Shown here in pieces: positions 1 through 10,100 of a stretch of 64,000 nucleotides of DNA. This DNA is from Diplonema papillatum (lineage: Eukaryota; Euglenozoa; Diplonemea; Diplonemida; Diplonemidae), in contig JAPJBO010000737.1 in assembly GCA_030068145.1 (NCBI GenBank), positions 1 to 64,000 on the forward strand. The letters run 5' to 3'. The position numbers were made by a program, and so were the translations under genes. The first letter of the stretch is position 1. Every line of letters begins with the position of its first letter. A model generated the notes under the pieces. The model worked only from the letters and a program-made list of their open reading frames with translations, had not been told where the DNA came from and searched no databases.

Positions 1-1530
1 ACTATCACATAAGGTCAATCCAAATCAGAAAATAACGCAGAGGATCACAAAACAACGCAAAATGCAGGATTCCTTCAAACCTGGCTACCCTGCTGTACAT
101 GTTCACCGACGGGCTCATGCGACGGGCCCGTCGCGTCACAGTTTTTGAGCCGAGTTGTCCTCAGACATCGAGGAACTTTTGGCTTTTCGTTGCTGCGCAG
201 TTTGCTGCAGCTGCTTCCGCGCCAGGGGACTTCTGCAGTGAGCGGCAACTCGTGCGGGACATGTTCGGTGATGAACCGGCGCGAGATCTCGATGTGATGA
301 AAGGGGCGAATAACTTGTTGCATGCTATGGCGTACAACAACGACAATTGTGCGACAGAGCGTAGCCTCACCTGGGTTGACGAAAAAGTGTCCCTGGCAGT
401 TATCCCCAAAGGCGAAGAAAAGACTTCGAGACGAGGGCAAAGAAGCAGGCGCCAAAAGACAGAAGTCGCCGGCCACTCAGCAGACGAGCAAAGGAACCAG
501 CATCCGCAAGTAGCAGATACCGTAAACAGAAATAAGTTGGACCGGACAAAACGCCAACTCACCTATTTTGGGCTCTCGCGGTCCAACTTTTTTCGGGGGG
601 CCTGTGTACTTAGTGAAATCTCGCGGCTGGCCACTGAACAGCACTCGCTTCACCTCCGTAGTTTGATATCGTCGCGCATGAGCCCGCCACCGGTGTTCTA
701 GAACACTGCGCGGCACTGCGTACCCCGCCGTGTCCCATCAAGCACCAACCATTGGTAGCCATGGCCCTGTGGTAGGTAATCACAAGCGAAAGGATGCTTG
801 ATCGCGATCGGTTGTGGTTGTCGTGCCGAGGGCCCATTGCTTTGGTAGAGCAAACGCAAAAATGCAGAGTGTAAACGAGGTGGATCAAGGTTGGCTGACA
901 GTGAAGGAAAAAGTATGAGCCCTGCTTCTTTGTCACCGCGCCGTTTCCTGCCACGGCTTGTTCGAGTGCTTCGCATCTCTCGCGTTCGACTACCCATTTG
1001 GCAAGGGACATTTCTTATTTCACCTGATGCCCCTCGGCCCAACCCCGACTAAGTGGAAACGTGCCCGGGCGGAAATAAGGTGGGCCGGACAAAATGGTCC
1101 AATTGGTTTGTCGTCGTGCGGTCCAACTTTTGTCCGGTCCGATGCTAGCATCAAGTCTTTTTGGGTGAAAGGGGCTAAAGGGAGAGTAAACCTGGCAAAA
1201 TCTGTCCCGAACACTAAACTACGACTTTTCCTCCGAGTACTAATTTCGGGTTGGATTGAACCAGCCGTCAGCCTGCCAGCCAGAACGCCTCCGATTGCGT
1301 CACTATCGGCGCAGTCATCCTCTGTGACAGGGCCGCGGTTCGCGCCGCGCCTCCGACGTAGCGACTTCCGCCCGCCGTAGTCGCGCTTTCTTCGTGTTTA
1401 CTCTGTCGTCCCCTCCTGTGTCTTCACATTAAACTGCATCTTCCCTCATCCACCGAAAGAAGAAAATCCGCGATCTGTCCTGCTAGTCAAGAATTCGAGA
1501 GTTTCGTGCCGCTTATCTTTCCCCTTCCTC
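1..1530. other. Gene-free left edge
   Basis: I see no supported gene here. Both strands have only short ORFs without a recognisable domain or a convincing exon. The first 60 bases and 3.6-3.8 kb share a loose ATCAC/AAATCA-rich texture. A pyrimidine-rich stretch near 1510-1535 could be a 5' untranslated region or a polypyrimidine tract for the possible exon that follows. Confidence 0.4.
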
Positions 1531-1534
1531 TTTG

Positions 1535-1705
1535 TCTGACTTGCACTACTACTTCGCCAAGGCCGATGTGCCCGAAGGAATGCGAAGAGTTCAGCCTTAC
1601 ATAGACGCCCCAGTCATGTCGTCTCGTGCCCAGAAAGTTGCGTTTCTGCACGCCCACTATGCCTGCTGCGTGAGCAGTCTACACTTCTTGCAACGTCACA
1701 ACGTG
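1535..1705 (+). CDS. Possible plus-strand exon, function unknown
   Basis: An open frame of about 57 codons ends exactly before a GTAAGC donor-like site at 1706. It is rich in His, Tyr and Cys towards its end and has in-frame Met codons near 1580 and 1616. No family is recognised. The frame has no ATG at its left end, and a downstream acceptor would fall inside the minus-strand ORF at 1.7-2.7 kb, which argues against it. It may be chance; kept because of the good donor and non-repetitive composition. Confidence 0.2.
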
Positions 1706-2696
1706 GTAAGCCACAACTGACAGGTGATAGATACAGTAGATGAGGCTCAAAACGTGGTTCACGCGGTCTGCAAAAAACTTTTGCAGCGCAGGCACAGACT
1801 TACCTCGTGCGCCACTGACAGCAATCCACGACAAAGCCCATTCAAACATGCGCTTGTCCCCGACAACACGTGTGAGCGCGTAGGCTGCAGCCGTCAGTCC
1901 ACCGAACCGAATGCCGCTCACTTTCTCCCAGAACAAGGAACCTTGCAGAACAACGGACTTTTTACGCAGCCACTGCGTGAAAGCCGCGTTGTCGTGGATG
2001 TAGCCGGACAGCTGCTTTAGCTTTGAAGCGAAGTCGCTGTCGCTGCCCCTGTCTACCTCCGTGCCGCACCCCAGCCCTGTAGAGCGGGTACGACATGCTT
2101 TTGCCGGTCTTGGCATCGGTCCAAGTGGCAGTACTGCGGTACCCGCTTTTGCTCCAGCTCAGAGGAGTGGCAGCTGTTTCCAGTCCAAGAACTGCCGTTC
2201 CGACAAGGCGGGAGAAGAGCGCGTCTCGCAGGTACAGCTCTCGCAGGCAGAGAGCTCGTGCGGTGTGCCGCGTCAGGCTTTGTATTCTTATCGGGATACC
2301 TTCGTCTGCGCATTCCTGCGCCAAATAATCTGCTGCGCGTACAGCTTGTCGTGTGCTGAGGGGACATGCACTGAGGAGACTCCGACCGAGAACGTCTGCA
2401 GGAAAGGGGACAACGGGAATCGTAGATGCTGAAGCTGCACGAGAGTGCACAGGGTCCTGCAATACGACGCGGCTGAAGCAGGAGAAGGGAATACCGGATC
2501 CCAACAATACCCACTCGTCACCGTTGTAACCGAATACAGTCCCAGAAGAAAGCTCCATCCCCAACAATTCGAGCTTGGAGAACAGATCTGCCAAATCCAT
2601 GCACCCCACACTCATCTGGATACCGTTGCACGTGACCGCGACGTGCGTAACCGGTTCGGCAGGGGGCGCGACAGCTGCGACTTTGGCTGGGTCCAT
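1679..2696 (-). CDS. Unrecognised protein, interrupted by one apparent frameshift
   Basis: The ORF starts at the ATG at 2694-2696 (MDPAKVAAVAPP...) and reads for about 205 residues of normal-looking globular sequence. Near 2075-2090 sensible coding moves to the next frame, which stays open to 1679 and carries an aromatic- and Ala-rich helical stretch (SDFASKLKQLSGYIHDNAAF, later MFEWALSWIAVSGARG). A single-base indel in the G-rich segment around the switch explains this; an intron does not fit the spacing. Seen: two abutting frames with protein-like composition. Inferred: one gene of about 330 residues, perhaps spliced further downstream, since the last 20 residues look less convincing. I recognise no domain. 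It lies downstream of the pyrophosphatase gene on the same strand, with no evident functional link. Confidence 0.45.
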
Positions 2697-2736
2697 CGTG
2701 CTGAAATCATCCTCTTTTTTCCAAAAGTGGTTGTGT

Positions 2737-3560
2737 TACTGGGGGGGGTCGAATACAGGAGGTACCTTGAATAGAAGAGGTACCTTGAATACAAGAGGCA
2801 TTTTGGAAATCTGGCAAAAAGTTGGATTTTTTCTTGGTCCGCATAACAGACCTTTTTCGACGGTTTTCTGATCGCGATGAGCTCCGATGAAGAGAACCGT
2901 GAAAAATAGACCCGGGGACCAAAAGTTATGTGCATGATTCGTGGGTCTTTACCAGATGCGGGGCACCGGGCGTGGAACCCACAGGTTTTCAATGGAAAGG
3001 ACGGGAATCGACCCACTGGTCGGTGACATTTCTTTGCTGGCCCGTGTAGCAGACCTTTTTCGGCGAATTTGTGCTCGCGTTCAGCTCCGATGAAGAGAAC
3101 TGTGAAAAATAGACCCGGGGGCCACAAATTACGTGCGTCTTTCAAGAAGAAGGGAGTTCCCGCGGGTGTACTTTTTTCCGTTTCTTTTTCGGGAAAATTG
3201 CAGGATCGGCACGCCGAATACAAGAGGTACCTACCCTCCCCCGTGTTTAAGATCGCGTTTTTCCGTGTTTAAGATCCCCCCCCCAAAAAACCGATCTTAT
3301 ACAAGGGGGGGGACGATCTTAAACACGGGGGGGACAAAAAACACCCCAAAAAAAATTCCGCTGCGCGGGGCCCTGAACCCCCCCCCACAGTAAAAACGCC
3401 CAAAAAAGATTTCCGCTGCGCGGGACCCCACCCCACTCCCCCCCCGTGTATAAGATCACCCTCATTTCTCAAAAAACCGATCTTATACACGGGGGGGGAG
3501 GGCGCGATCTTAAACACGGGGGGTGATAGGTACCTCTTGTATTCGACCCCCCCCCAGTAA
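2737..3560. mobile_element. Fold-back element with TTACTGGGG/CCCCAGTAA ends
   Basis: The 824-bp unit begins TTACTGGGGGGGGTCGAATA at 2737 and ends with the inverted equivalent at 3560. The inverted ends, about 32 bp, include the motif TCGAATACA-GAGGTACCT. The inside holds repeated AGGTACCT/TTGAATA blocks on the left and a cluster of inverted GATCTTAAACACGG motifs with G/C homopolymers on the right (3240-3520). A shorter relative sits at 44.77-45.0 kb. No transposase ORF is present, so this is non-autonomous. No clear target-site duplication was seen. Confidence 0.65.
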
Positions 3561-3604
3561 CACTCTCTAAAAAAAACTGCCCACAGGTAAACTGCTAAAA
3601 CAGG

Positions 3605-3790
3605 TGCACTACGGCATCTGCTTGCTGACGACCTCACAGAAAATCGTTCTAGATCACGAGAAATCAGTAAAAATCACAAAAAATCGTCGTCTTGTTGCGT
3701 TAGTGGGGAGAAAAGGGGAGTGGGCAAAAAATCGTTCTAAATCACAAAAAATCAACAAAAATCACACGGAATCACAACAGATCACATGAC
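3605..3790. repeat. Degenerate ATCAC/AAATC-rich stretch
   Basis: AAATCAC, AGATCAC and AAAATCGTTCTA motifs recur loosely here; AAAATCGTTCTA-AATCAC occurs twice about 85 bp apart. No gene is visible. Confidence 0.4.
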
Positions 3791-3849
3791 AGCCCATGAT
3801 AATTTGTGATCCTCCCCCGTCGACCCGATGACCATGACCACCCCAACAC

Positions 3850-4105
3850 AATCTGATTTGTTCTTCGCTTCCCTCTCCCATGGACTCGTTCCAGATCCGA
3901 GAGTTTTTGTTCTTCGCTTACACCACCGTGTGTTGCTTTCTCACTCAGGAACTTTGACCTGTTGTGTTTGTGTGATTTGTCGTGTCGGGGTAGACCCGCA
4001 TGACCTCACGTCCGTTCAACACGTGGTTCGGTAGTTACAGCACTTGGGTTCCCTTCTGTTCTTTGTCGGGCAGCATGTCGAGCATTTCCTTCCAAGCCGG
4101 CGCGT
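3850..4105 (+). repeat. Dispersed element, family C (copy 1)
   Basis: A block of about 250 bp contains TTCTTCGCTTACACCACCGT, a TTGACCTGTTGTGTTTGTGT segment and CGTTCAACACGTGGTTCGGT, ending near GAGCATTTCCTTCCAAGC. Near-identical copies lie at 19.32-19.53, 37.83-38.04 (inverted), 43.88-44.06, 51.78-51.99, 56.88-56.97 and 63.02-63.21 kb. Most are preceded by a variant of ACTCGACGTAGCTGCTTCGA. The copies are non-coding and probably non-autonomous transposons. Confidence 0.7.
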
Positions 4106-4224
4106 ATGTAAAACAAAAACGGGGCGGGCGGGTTCGGGCAAGCCCAGGGGACAAAAGGGGACGGTGCCTGCGAATGCGGGCTGGCGGACGTACGGAAGAT
4201 TCGGTGGAAGGTGGGGGTCGTTTG

Positions 4225-4372
4225 AGGGGGAAAATGTTTCTTGGGTTTGAAGAGCGCGTCACCACTGAGGCCAGGTTATTCAACCGCGGATTTTAGTGAA
4301 GGATTGTTCAGGAAACGGTCGCGAGCGAAACCCGACCAGGTAACGACCATTTCACTGTCTTCTTGCGAACAT
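4225..4372 (+). repeat. Dispersed element, family B (copy 1)
   Basis: The core runs from CTTGGGTTTGAAGAGCGCGT through CCAGGTTATT and GAAGGATTGTTCAGGAAACG to ACCATTTCACTGTCTTCTT. Other copies lie at 19.61-19.77 and 39.25-39.39 kb. In the copies near 4 kb and 19 kb it follows family C. Confidence 0.65.
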
Positions 4373-4489
4373 CGGGGGAGAGTGCAGAGAAGAGCAACCC
4401 CCTGCCGAGCAACGGGAAAGCTTGGCGGGGCGCGCATCGTGAGGGGGCGGTGATCTTCTTCATGTCGGTGCCTCTTACAAGACTGGCCA

Positions 4490-4820
4490 TGGGTGTCTAG
4501 AGTAGAAGTCAGACCCATACGAAGTCTTTTTCTTAGGATCCAGAAGCGGAAGACTGGCCTTGGAGTCTAGTAGGAGTCGGACCTAGAGCAATAGAAGTCA
4601 GACCCGTAGAAGTCTTTTCCTCAGGATCTAGAAGCGGAAGACTGGCCTTGGGAGTCTAGAAGTAAAAGTCAGACCCATGGAAATCTTTTTCTCAGGATCT
4701 AAAAGCGGAAGACTGGCCTTGGGAGTCTAGAGCAGTACAAGTCAGCAGACCCATAGAAGTCTTTTCCTTAGGATCTAGAAGCGGAAGACTTGGCTTCGGA
4801 GTCTAGAGTAAAAGAACAGA
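4490..4820. repeat. Tandem repeat, 72-87 bp unit, about 4.5 copies
   Basis: The unit contains GGATCTAGAAGCGGAAGACT, then GTCTAGAGTAGAAGTCAGAC and AGTCTTTTCCT. The GGATC start points fall near 4537, 4624, 4696 and 4771, so unit length varies. Non-coding. Confidence 0.75.
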
Positions 4821-5149
4821 CCCGTGGAAAAACTTTCCTCAAGCGGCGCTCGGACTACTTTTTTCTTCCACACGACATGTTCGTGCGTTGCTTGAAGTGC
4901 AACAAAAAAAGTAACTCAACGCCCCGCCGACCCACTTTGTACTTGCTTGTTTCTCCCCCCTCTAGCCTCCGTCGATACGAGCACCGGGCGGCCCTCGATT
5001 ATTTTCGAGTTACCGGTTAAGGGGGGTGGTCCTTTAAGTTGGACCTCTTAAGGTGGGGTCAAGCAAGGTTGCAGAACGTGTCGCCAAACTGGCGGGGACC
5101 ATACACCCCGGACTCCCACTCCGGTGGTTTTGCGGTCGTTTGTGCGGGC

Positions 5150-5431
5150 CCTCACTCCCTCAATGCGGGAGTGGCACTCTTTCAATGCGGGAGTGGCACT
5201 CTTTCAATGCGGGAGTGGCACTCTTTCAATGCGGAAGTGGCACTCTTTCAATGCGGGAGTGGCAGTCTTTCAATGCGGGAGTGGCACTCTTTCCATGCGG
5301 GAGTGGCACTCTTTCAATGCGGGAGTGGCACTCTTTCAATGCGGGAGTGCCACTCCCTCAATGCGGGAGTGCCACTCCCTCAATGCGGGAGGGGCACTCC
5401 CGCAGTGCAGGAGTGGCCACTCCCGCACTTT
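5150..5431. repeat. 22-bp tandem repeat, about 13 copies
   Basis: The unit is GGCACTCTTTCAATGCGGGA followed by GT. Towards the right it drifts to CACTCCCTCAATGCGGGAGTG, so neighbouring units can pair through CACTCCC/GGGAGTG. All plus-strand frames are open only because the unit lacks stops. There are no unique spacers, so this is not a CRISPR array. Confidence 0.85.
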
Positions 5432-6034
5432 TTTACTCCGGCTGAAGTCCGGGGTGGATGTGCATGAAGCCTTCGACGCAAGCTTTTGCAAGCTGTGGTT
5501 GACCGTCACGTTCCTGGACCCGGAGCGGCCTTTTTCTTCTTCTTTGCTCCGCACCGACGGGCCATCCTCCAACACAGTGGGGACATGCTCAGAGGAGGAT
5601 TGATGGCACTGAGTGTGAGGGATTCTTAAGTCGTCAAAACGGATTGTTTGCCCTTCTGCAATGACTGGCTGAAGGCTCACAGGTCACACGATGCAGATGA
5701 GAAACGGGTGTTGAGCAGGTTTACAACGTTTGAAAGAGGGGGTAAACGCCTCCCAGCAACAAGATAATCTGATTTATCTGTGCAGTGTTGGGGCAGTGCA
5801 GCCCAGCCACTTGGCCCACCCCCGTGTGACAAGACGAGGCTCTTCGTGCAGGCGCGAACGTTCTCACGAACGACGCGCCTGCATGCTTGTGATGTTGCTG
5901 TGCAGTGCTCTTTGAGCAGAACCTCGATGCACTTCTGCCAGCGCTCGATCGCTAGCGGCATGCTGCTGGCGGAAGAACGTGGGATACCAGTTTTCCTTCC
6001 CAGCTTGACAGCTTGGGTACCAGGGAAAGCCTGC

Positions 6035-6262
6035 TACACGGGAGCCAAGCTTCACGTGTTCGGCGGTACTGGGCCTACGGATCAAGTGGCTACCGACTTC
6101 ACAAACTAAAGCATGGGCTTGGCGCTCGCGCTGAACACAAGCTCGTCGAGACGGTCGGCCACAGGGCAGAGCGGACGGGGTTGTAGCACTGTGCTGCCTC
6201 CGACTCAAGCTTTGCAAGCTGTGGTTGACCGTCACGTTCCTGGACCAGGTGCGGCCTTTTTC
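6035..6262 (+). repeat. Dispersed element, family F (copy 1)
   Basis: The block runs from GAGCCAAGCTTCACGTGTTC through GAACACAAGCTCGTCGAGAC to CTCAAGCTTTGCAAGCTGTG and GACCGTCACGTTCCTGGACC. Further copies at 9.31-9.58 and 18.91-19.16 kb also end in pyrimidine-rich tracts after the CGTCACGTTC motif. Non-coding. Confidence 0.65.
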
Positions 6263-6289
6263 TTTTTCTTTCTTCGTCTTCTTCTTCTT

Positions 6290-6960
6290 CCAGCTTGACG
6301 GTGACGTGGGGCAGAAGAGTTACTTGCCCTTCTACGTGGCCGAAAGCTCGTGCTGCTTCTGCCACTACTCGATCGGAGGTGGCATGCTGCTGTGGAAAGA
6401 GAGACCATTTCTCCTTCCCAGCTGGACAGCAACGTAGGGCAGAGACCTTGCTTGCCCCTTTTACGTGGCTGTGCGTGAGAGCAACCCAACCCCTGCTGCA
6501 ATCCCAGCCTTCTGCCAGCACTCGATCGGAGGTGGCATGCTGCTGTGGAAAGAACGTCGCGAGAAACTATTACTTCTTCCCACCTTGACGGTGACGTGGG
6601 GCAGAAGAGTTACTTGCCCCTTCTACGTGGCTGAAAGTTCGTGCGTGAGAGCTAACCCTGCTGCTTCTGCCACTACTCGATCGGAGGTGGCATGCTGCTG
6701 TGGAAAGAGAGACCATTTCTCCTTCCCGCTGGACGGCAACGTAGGGCAGAGACCTTGCTTGCCCCTTTTACGTGGCTGAGTGCTCGTGCGTGCGTGAGGG
6801 CAAACCCTGCTGCAATCCCAGCCTTCTGCCAGCACTCGATCGGAGGTGGCATGCTGCTGTGGAAAGAGAGACCATTTCTCCTTCCCAGCTGGACGGCAAC
6901 GTAGGGCAGAGACCTTGCTTGCCTCTTCTACGTGGCTGAAAGCACGCGAGTGGGAGAGAG
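6290..6960. repeat. Tandem repeat, about 155 bp unit, four or more copies
   Basis: The landmark GGAGGTGGCATGCTGCTGTG recurs near 6377, 6531, 6685 and 6845, and GACGTGGGGCAGAAGAG or AACGTAGGGCAGAGACC alternates with it. A degenerate unit extends left to about 5945. It ends about 100 bp before the stop codon of the pyrophosphatase gene, on its 3' side. Confidence 0.75.
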
Positions 6961-7057
6961 TCCTGCCGCAACCAAGCCCCCTGCCAGCACTCGTCGAAGC
7001 GAGCCGCTGTGGAAAACATGCCGAGGGAACCCGCCTCATCCCCAGCTTCTTGGCGGC

Positions 7058-7177
7058 TTACTCTGCGACAGTTGCGGATCCAATAAACATGGGGCAGAGA
7101 ACGAGGATAGTAGTCGACATGGTGGTGATGACCACATGCAGCGACGGTCCACTGGTGTCCTTCGCTGGGTCGCCAAC
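7058..7177 (-). CDS. VP2: H+-pyrophosphatase exon 8 (C-terminal)
   Basis: It follows an AACAG acceptor, encodes [17 protein letters not shown] and a last membrane helix, and ends at TAA (7058-7060). [12 protein letters not shown] is the family's conserved C-terminal signature. Phase 0 with exon 7. Confidence 0.93.
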   Translation of the reverse strand, partial: VGDPAKDTSGPSLHVVITTMSTTILVLCPMFIGSATVAE

Positions 7178-10100
7178 CTGTTTTTTAGCATTTTCTTTTG
7201 AGGCGTGAAAGTCCGGCGTTTACTCACACAGACAGAGTCTCTGGCTTATCATCGCAGGGAGCCGACATACGTTCGTACTAAAAAAGAAAGCAGATACCGT
7301 GTCTCCTGTGATGGCTGCTTTGTGTGCGTCGCTGCCCTTTCCTCCGTGCTCGCCGGATTCGATGTACTTCTTCGCGTTGTCCCAAGCTCCGCCCGCGTTG
7401 TCCAGCATCGACGCTAGCAGCAGCGCCGTCACAGACCCGAACATCATGAAGCCCGCCAACGCTTGCGCTGCCAACAGCCGGTCGTTTCTGTAGTAACCGA
7501 TCTGCATATGGTGGTAGAAAGCTTAGTTTGATGTGTATGGTCGACACACAAGAGCACGCCATGTGTATGGTCGACACACAAGAGCACGCCATGTGTATTG
7601 GTCGACGCACAAGAGCACGCCATGTGTATGGTCGACACACAAGAGCACGCCATGCGTCTGGTCGACACACAAGAGCATGCCATGTGTATGGTCGACAAGA
7701 GCACGCCATGTGTATGGTCGACACACAAGAGCACGCCATGTGTATGGTCGACACACAAAAAGCGCGCCGCATTGACTAGGGCCGTGGCACCCATAGGGTG
7801 GTTGGTGTGATACGTGCGACTACGGATTACGTATCAAAAATGTATCACGTATCAAGATCAAGAATGGAGGCGACCGTTGATAATGGTGCTTGTTTTGTGG
7901 AAAACCTATCTCATTCACTCGGCCACTCGCGGCACACTGGAAAACTACTCGCGCAGAAAACCACCTTTTTTCTCGAGAATGAATAGCTTTTTGTAGCGTT
8001 ATTTGTGCCTTGTTTATGTTCATGTTGTTCTGCTGACATGCTGTGAGCTGATGTAAAGCCGCCCACTGAGCCGGTCCGTCCCGATCTCTTGAAAGCCGTT
8101 GTTTGTCACAGTGAATCACGGTCCACCGCGGTCTATCAGGTCCATCCCTAGTCCCTAGAGCTGCATCGAATTGCCCGGTATCAAGAGGGGATGGACCGGC
8201 TCATAGCCATGGTTTAAATGCGCAAAAAATGGGTGCCAGCTGAAGCGAAAAGCGCGCGTGCATACCACTCTGAAGATGAGGCCCACGACTACGGGGGAGG
8301 CCAACGCCAGAATGACGGGCGCTGCTGCCTGTTTCAGCGCCGCCTTCGTTACGATCGATGTGCATTGCGTGTATTGCGGTCGCTGCGTGCCATCCCTACA
8401 CAGTTTGTTTGATTCTCGCGGTGTGTTTTACGTTTCCGATGATCCCTGGCCACGTTTTTAGAGGTATAGCGTTATTTGTGGATTAGAAGGTCGTTATTTT
8501 AAAGTTTCTGGTTGACCGTAGAGGCTTGGGTATGGAGGGGGTTGAGAAAAGTGAGAGGGTGCCGCTCGTTTCGGGTGATGTGTCATTCGTTGTGGAACCT
8601 TGTGAAGTCCCTAACGCGTTTCGTTGAATGGGTTCTTTTAAAGCTAATACGTACTGGGTGGGTTTGGGGGGGGGGGGGCATGGCTTCTTTCGTGTACACT
8701 TTACTTGCTTGCTTTGGCAAGTCAGGTTCGAAACAATTTGACCGACACCAAGTTCTCACCAGGATGGTGACGCTCCTCACCCCAGGCCACTTTTAGCGTT
8801 TAGTATCGTGGTTTAGAGGTTCGGTGTTTTAGGGTCTCCGGTTGACCAACCACTGGGGTTGGGAGGTAGTGAAAGGGACGTAGACATAACTGATGCGACC
8901 GACATCAAGAAAAAATGCGTAGTTTTGGCTTATTATTTTACTTGTTAGTTGTCAGATGTAAATCCAAAGCCGCCCACGTCAAATTTTGTTAAGCATTGAG
9001 TTCTTTTAAGTACATGAACCACATGGATTAGCATGCACTGTTGTTACTTTCTTAAGCAGCGCTGCCAAAACTTGCCGTGACACCTATGATGAAATTCTTC
9101 TTTTTTTGGCTCTGTTCGTAACAAACAACCGAGTGGCAACTCGACAGGTCGGGCGCGGTGAGCAGGGTGAAGAAGGCGGGCGGGACTGATGTGCGTAAGC
9201 GTTCATTCACTTCAACAAAAAAGACCCTTTGTAGTTGTATTGTTGTTGTTTCTCCCCCTAGCCTCCTTCGAAGTAAGCACAAGGCAGCCCCTCGAGTATT
9301 TGTTTTCAGGTACACGGGAGCCAAGCTTTCCGTGTTCGGCGGTACTGCAGAGCCACGGGCCTACGGGTCAAGTGGCAACCCGATTTCCCAAACTAAAGTA
9401 CCAAGGCTTGGCGCACCTTGGGGCTTGGCGCTCGCGCTGAACACAAGCTCGTCGAGACGGTCAGCCACAGGGCAGAGCGGACGGGGTTGCAGTACTGTGT
9501 GCTGCCTCCGACTCAAGCTTTGCGAGCTTTGGTTGGCTGTCACGTTCCTGGACCCGGAGCGGCCTTTTTCTTTTTTTCTTAAAAGTATGCCAACACTGCA
9601 GGGAATAGTTGACTAGACCTCTTGAGTTTGTGCTAACCACGAATTGGGGAGTCGGGAGAACCTACAAAGCCAAAAGCAGGACCGACCCCCCCGTTCGTGA
9701 GAAAGCGAAGAATAAAAACACCTTCTTTTTTCCATCTGTCTTTGTCAAGAGCTGCAACTCAACTATTCCCGACGACAGCAAGTGTCAGACTAGCTAGCCC
9801 ACCCGACGGCAGTTGTTTTCTTTAGGCAGGTTTACTCTACCGGCGGAAGTTGTTTAACTCATGCCTAGGATGCCCACTCTGCTGCCTTTCCGCTGGTCCC
9901 TTGGTAGCAGACCCGCTCGCATAAACTTCTCATAACGGTGGCGTTGCGCGCTGCTAAGTCATCCATAATGTGCCAGCCCTTTTTTTCCTTGTATAAGCAC
10001 CTGCTTTGTAGGAAATACTTGAGGAGGCTGCCAGCTGCAAAAGATCAAAGGAGGGTAATGTGCTGTAGCCCGCACGAAACACAGGTGAATCTGGGTTCAG

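Noticed and set aside
7523-7779. CRISPR-like array of 30-bp repeats
   Set aside because: Units are contiguous without unique spacers, lie in a eukaryotic intron and have no cas genes near.
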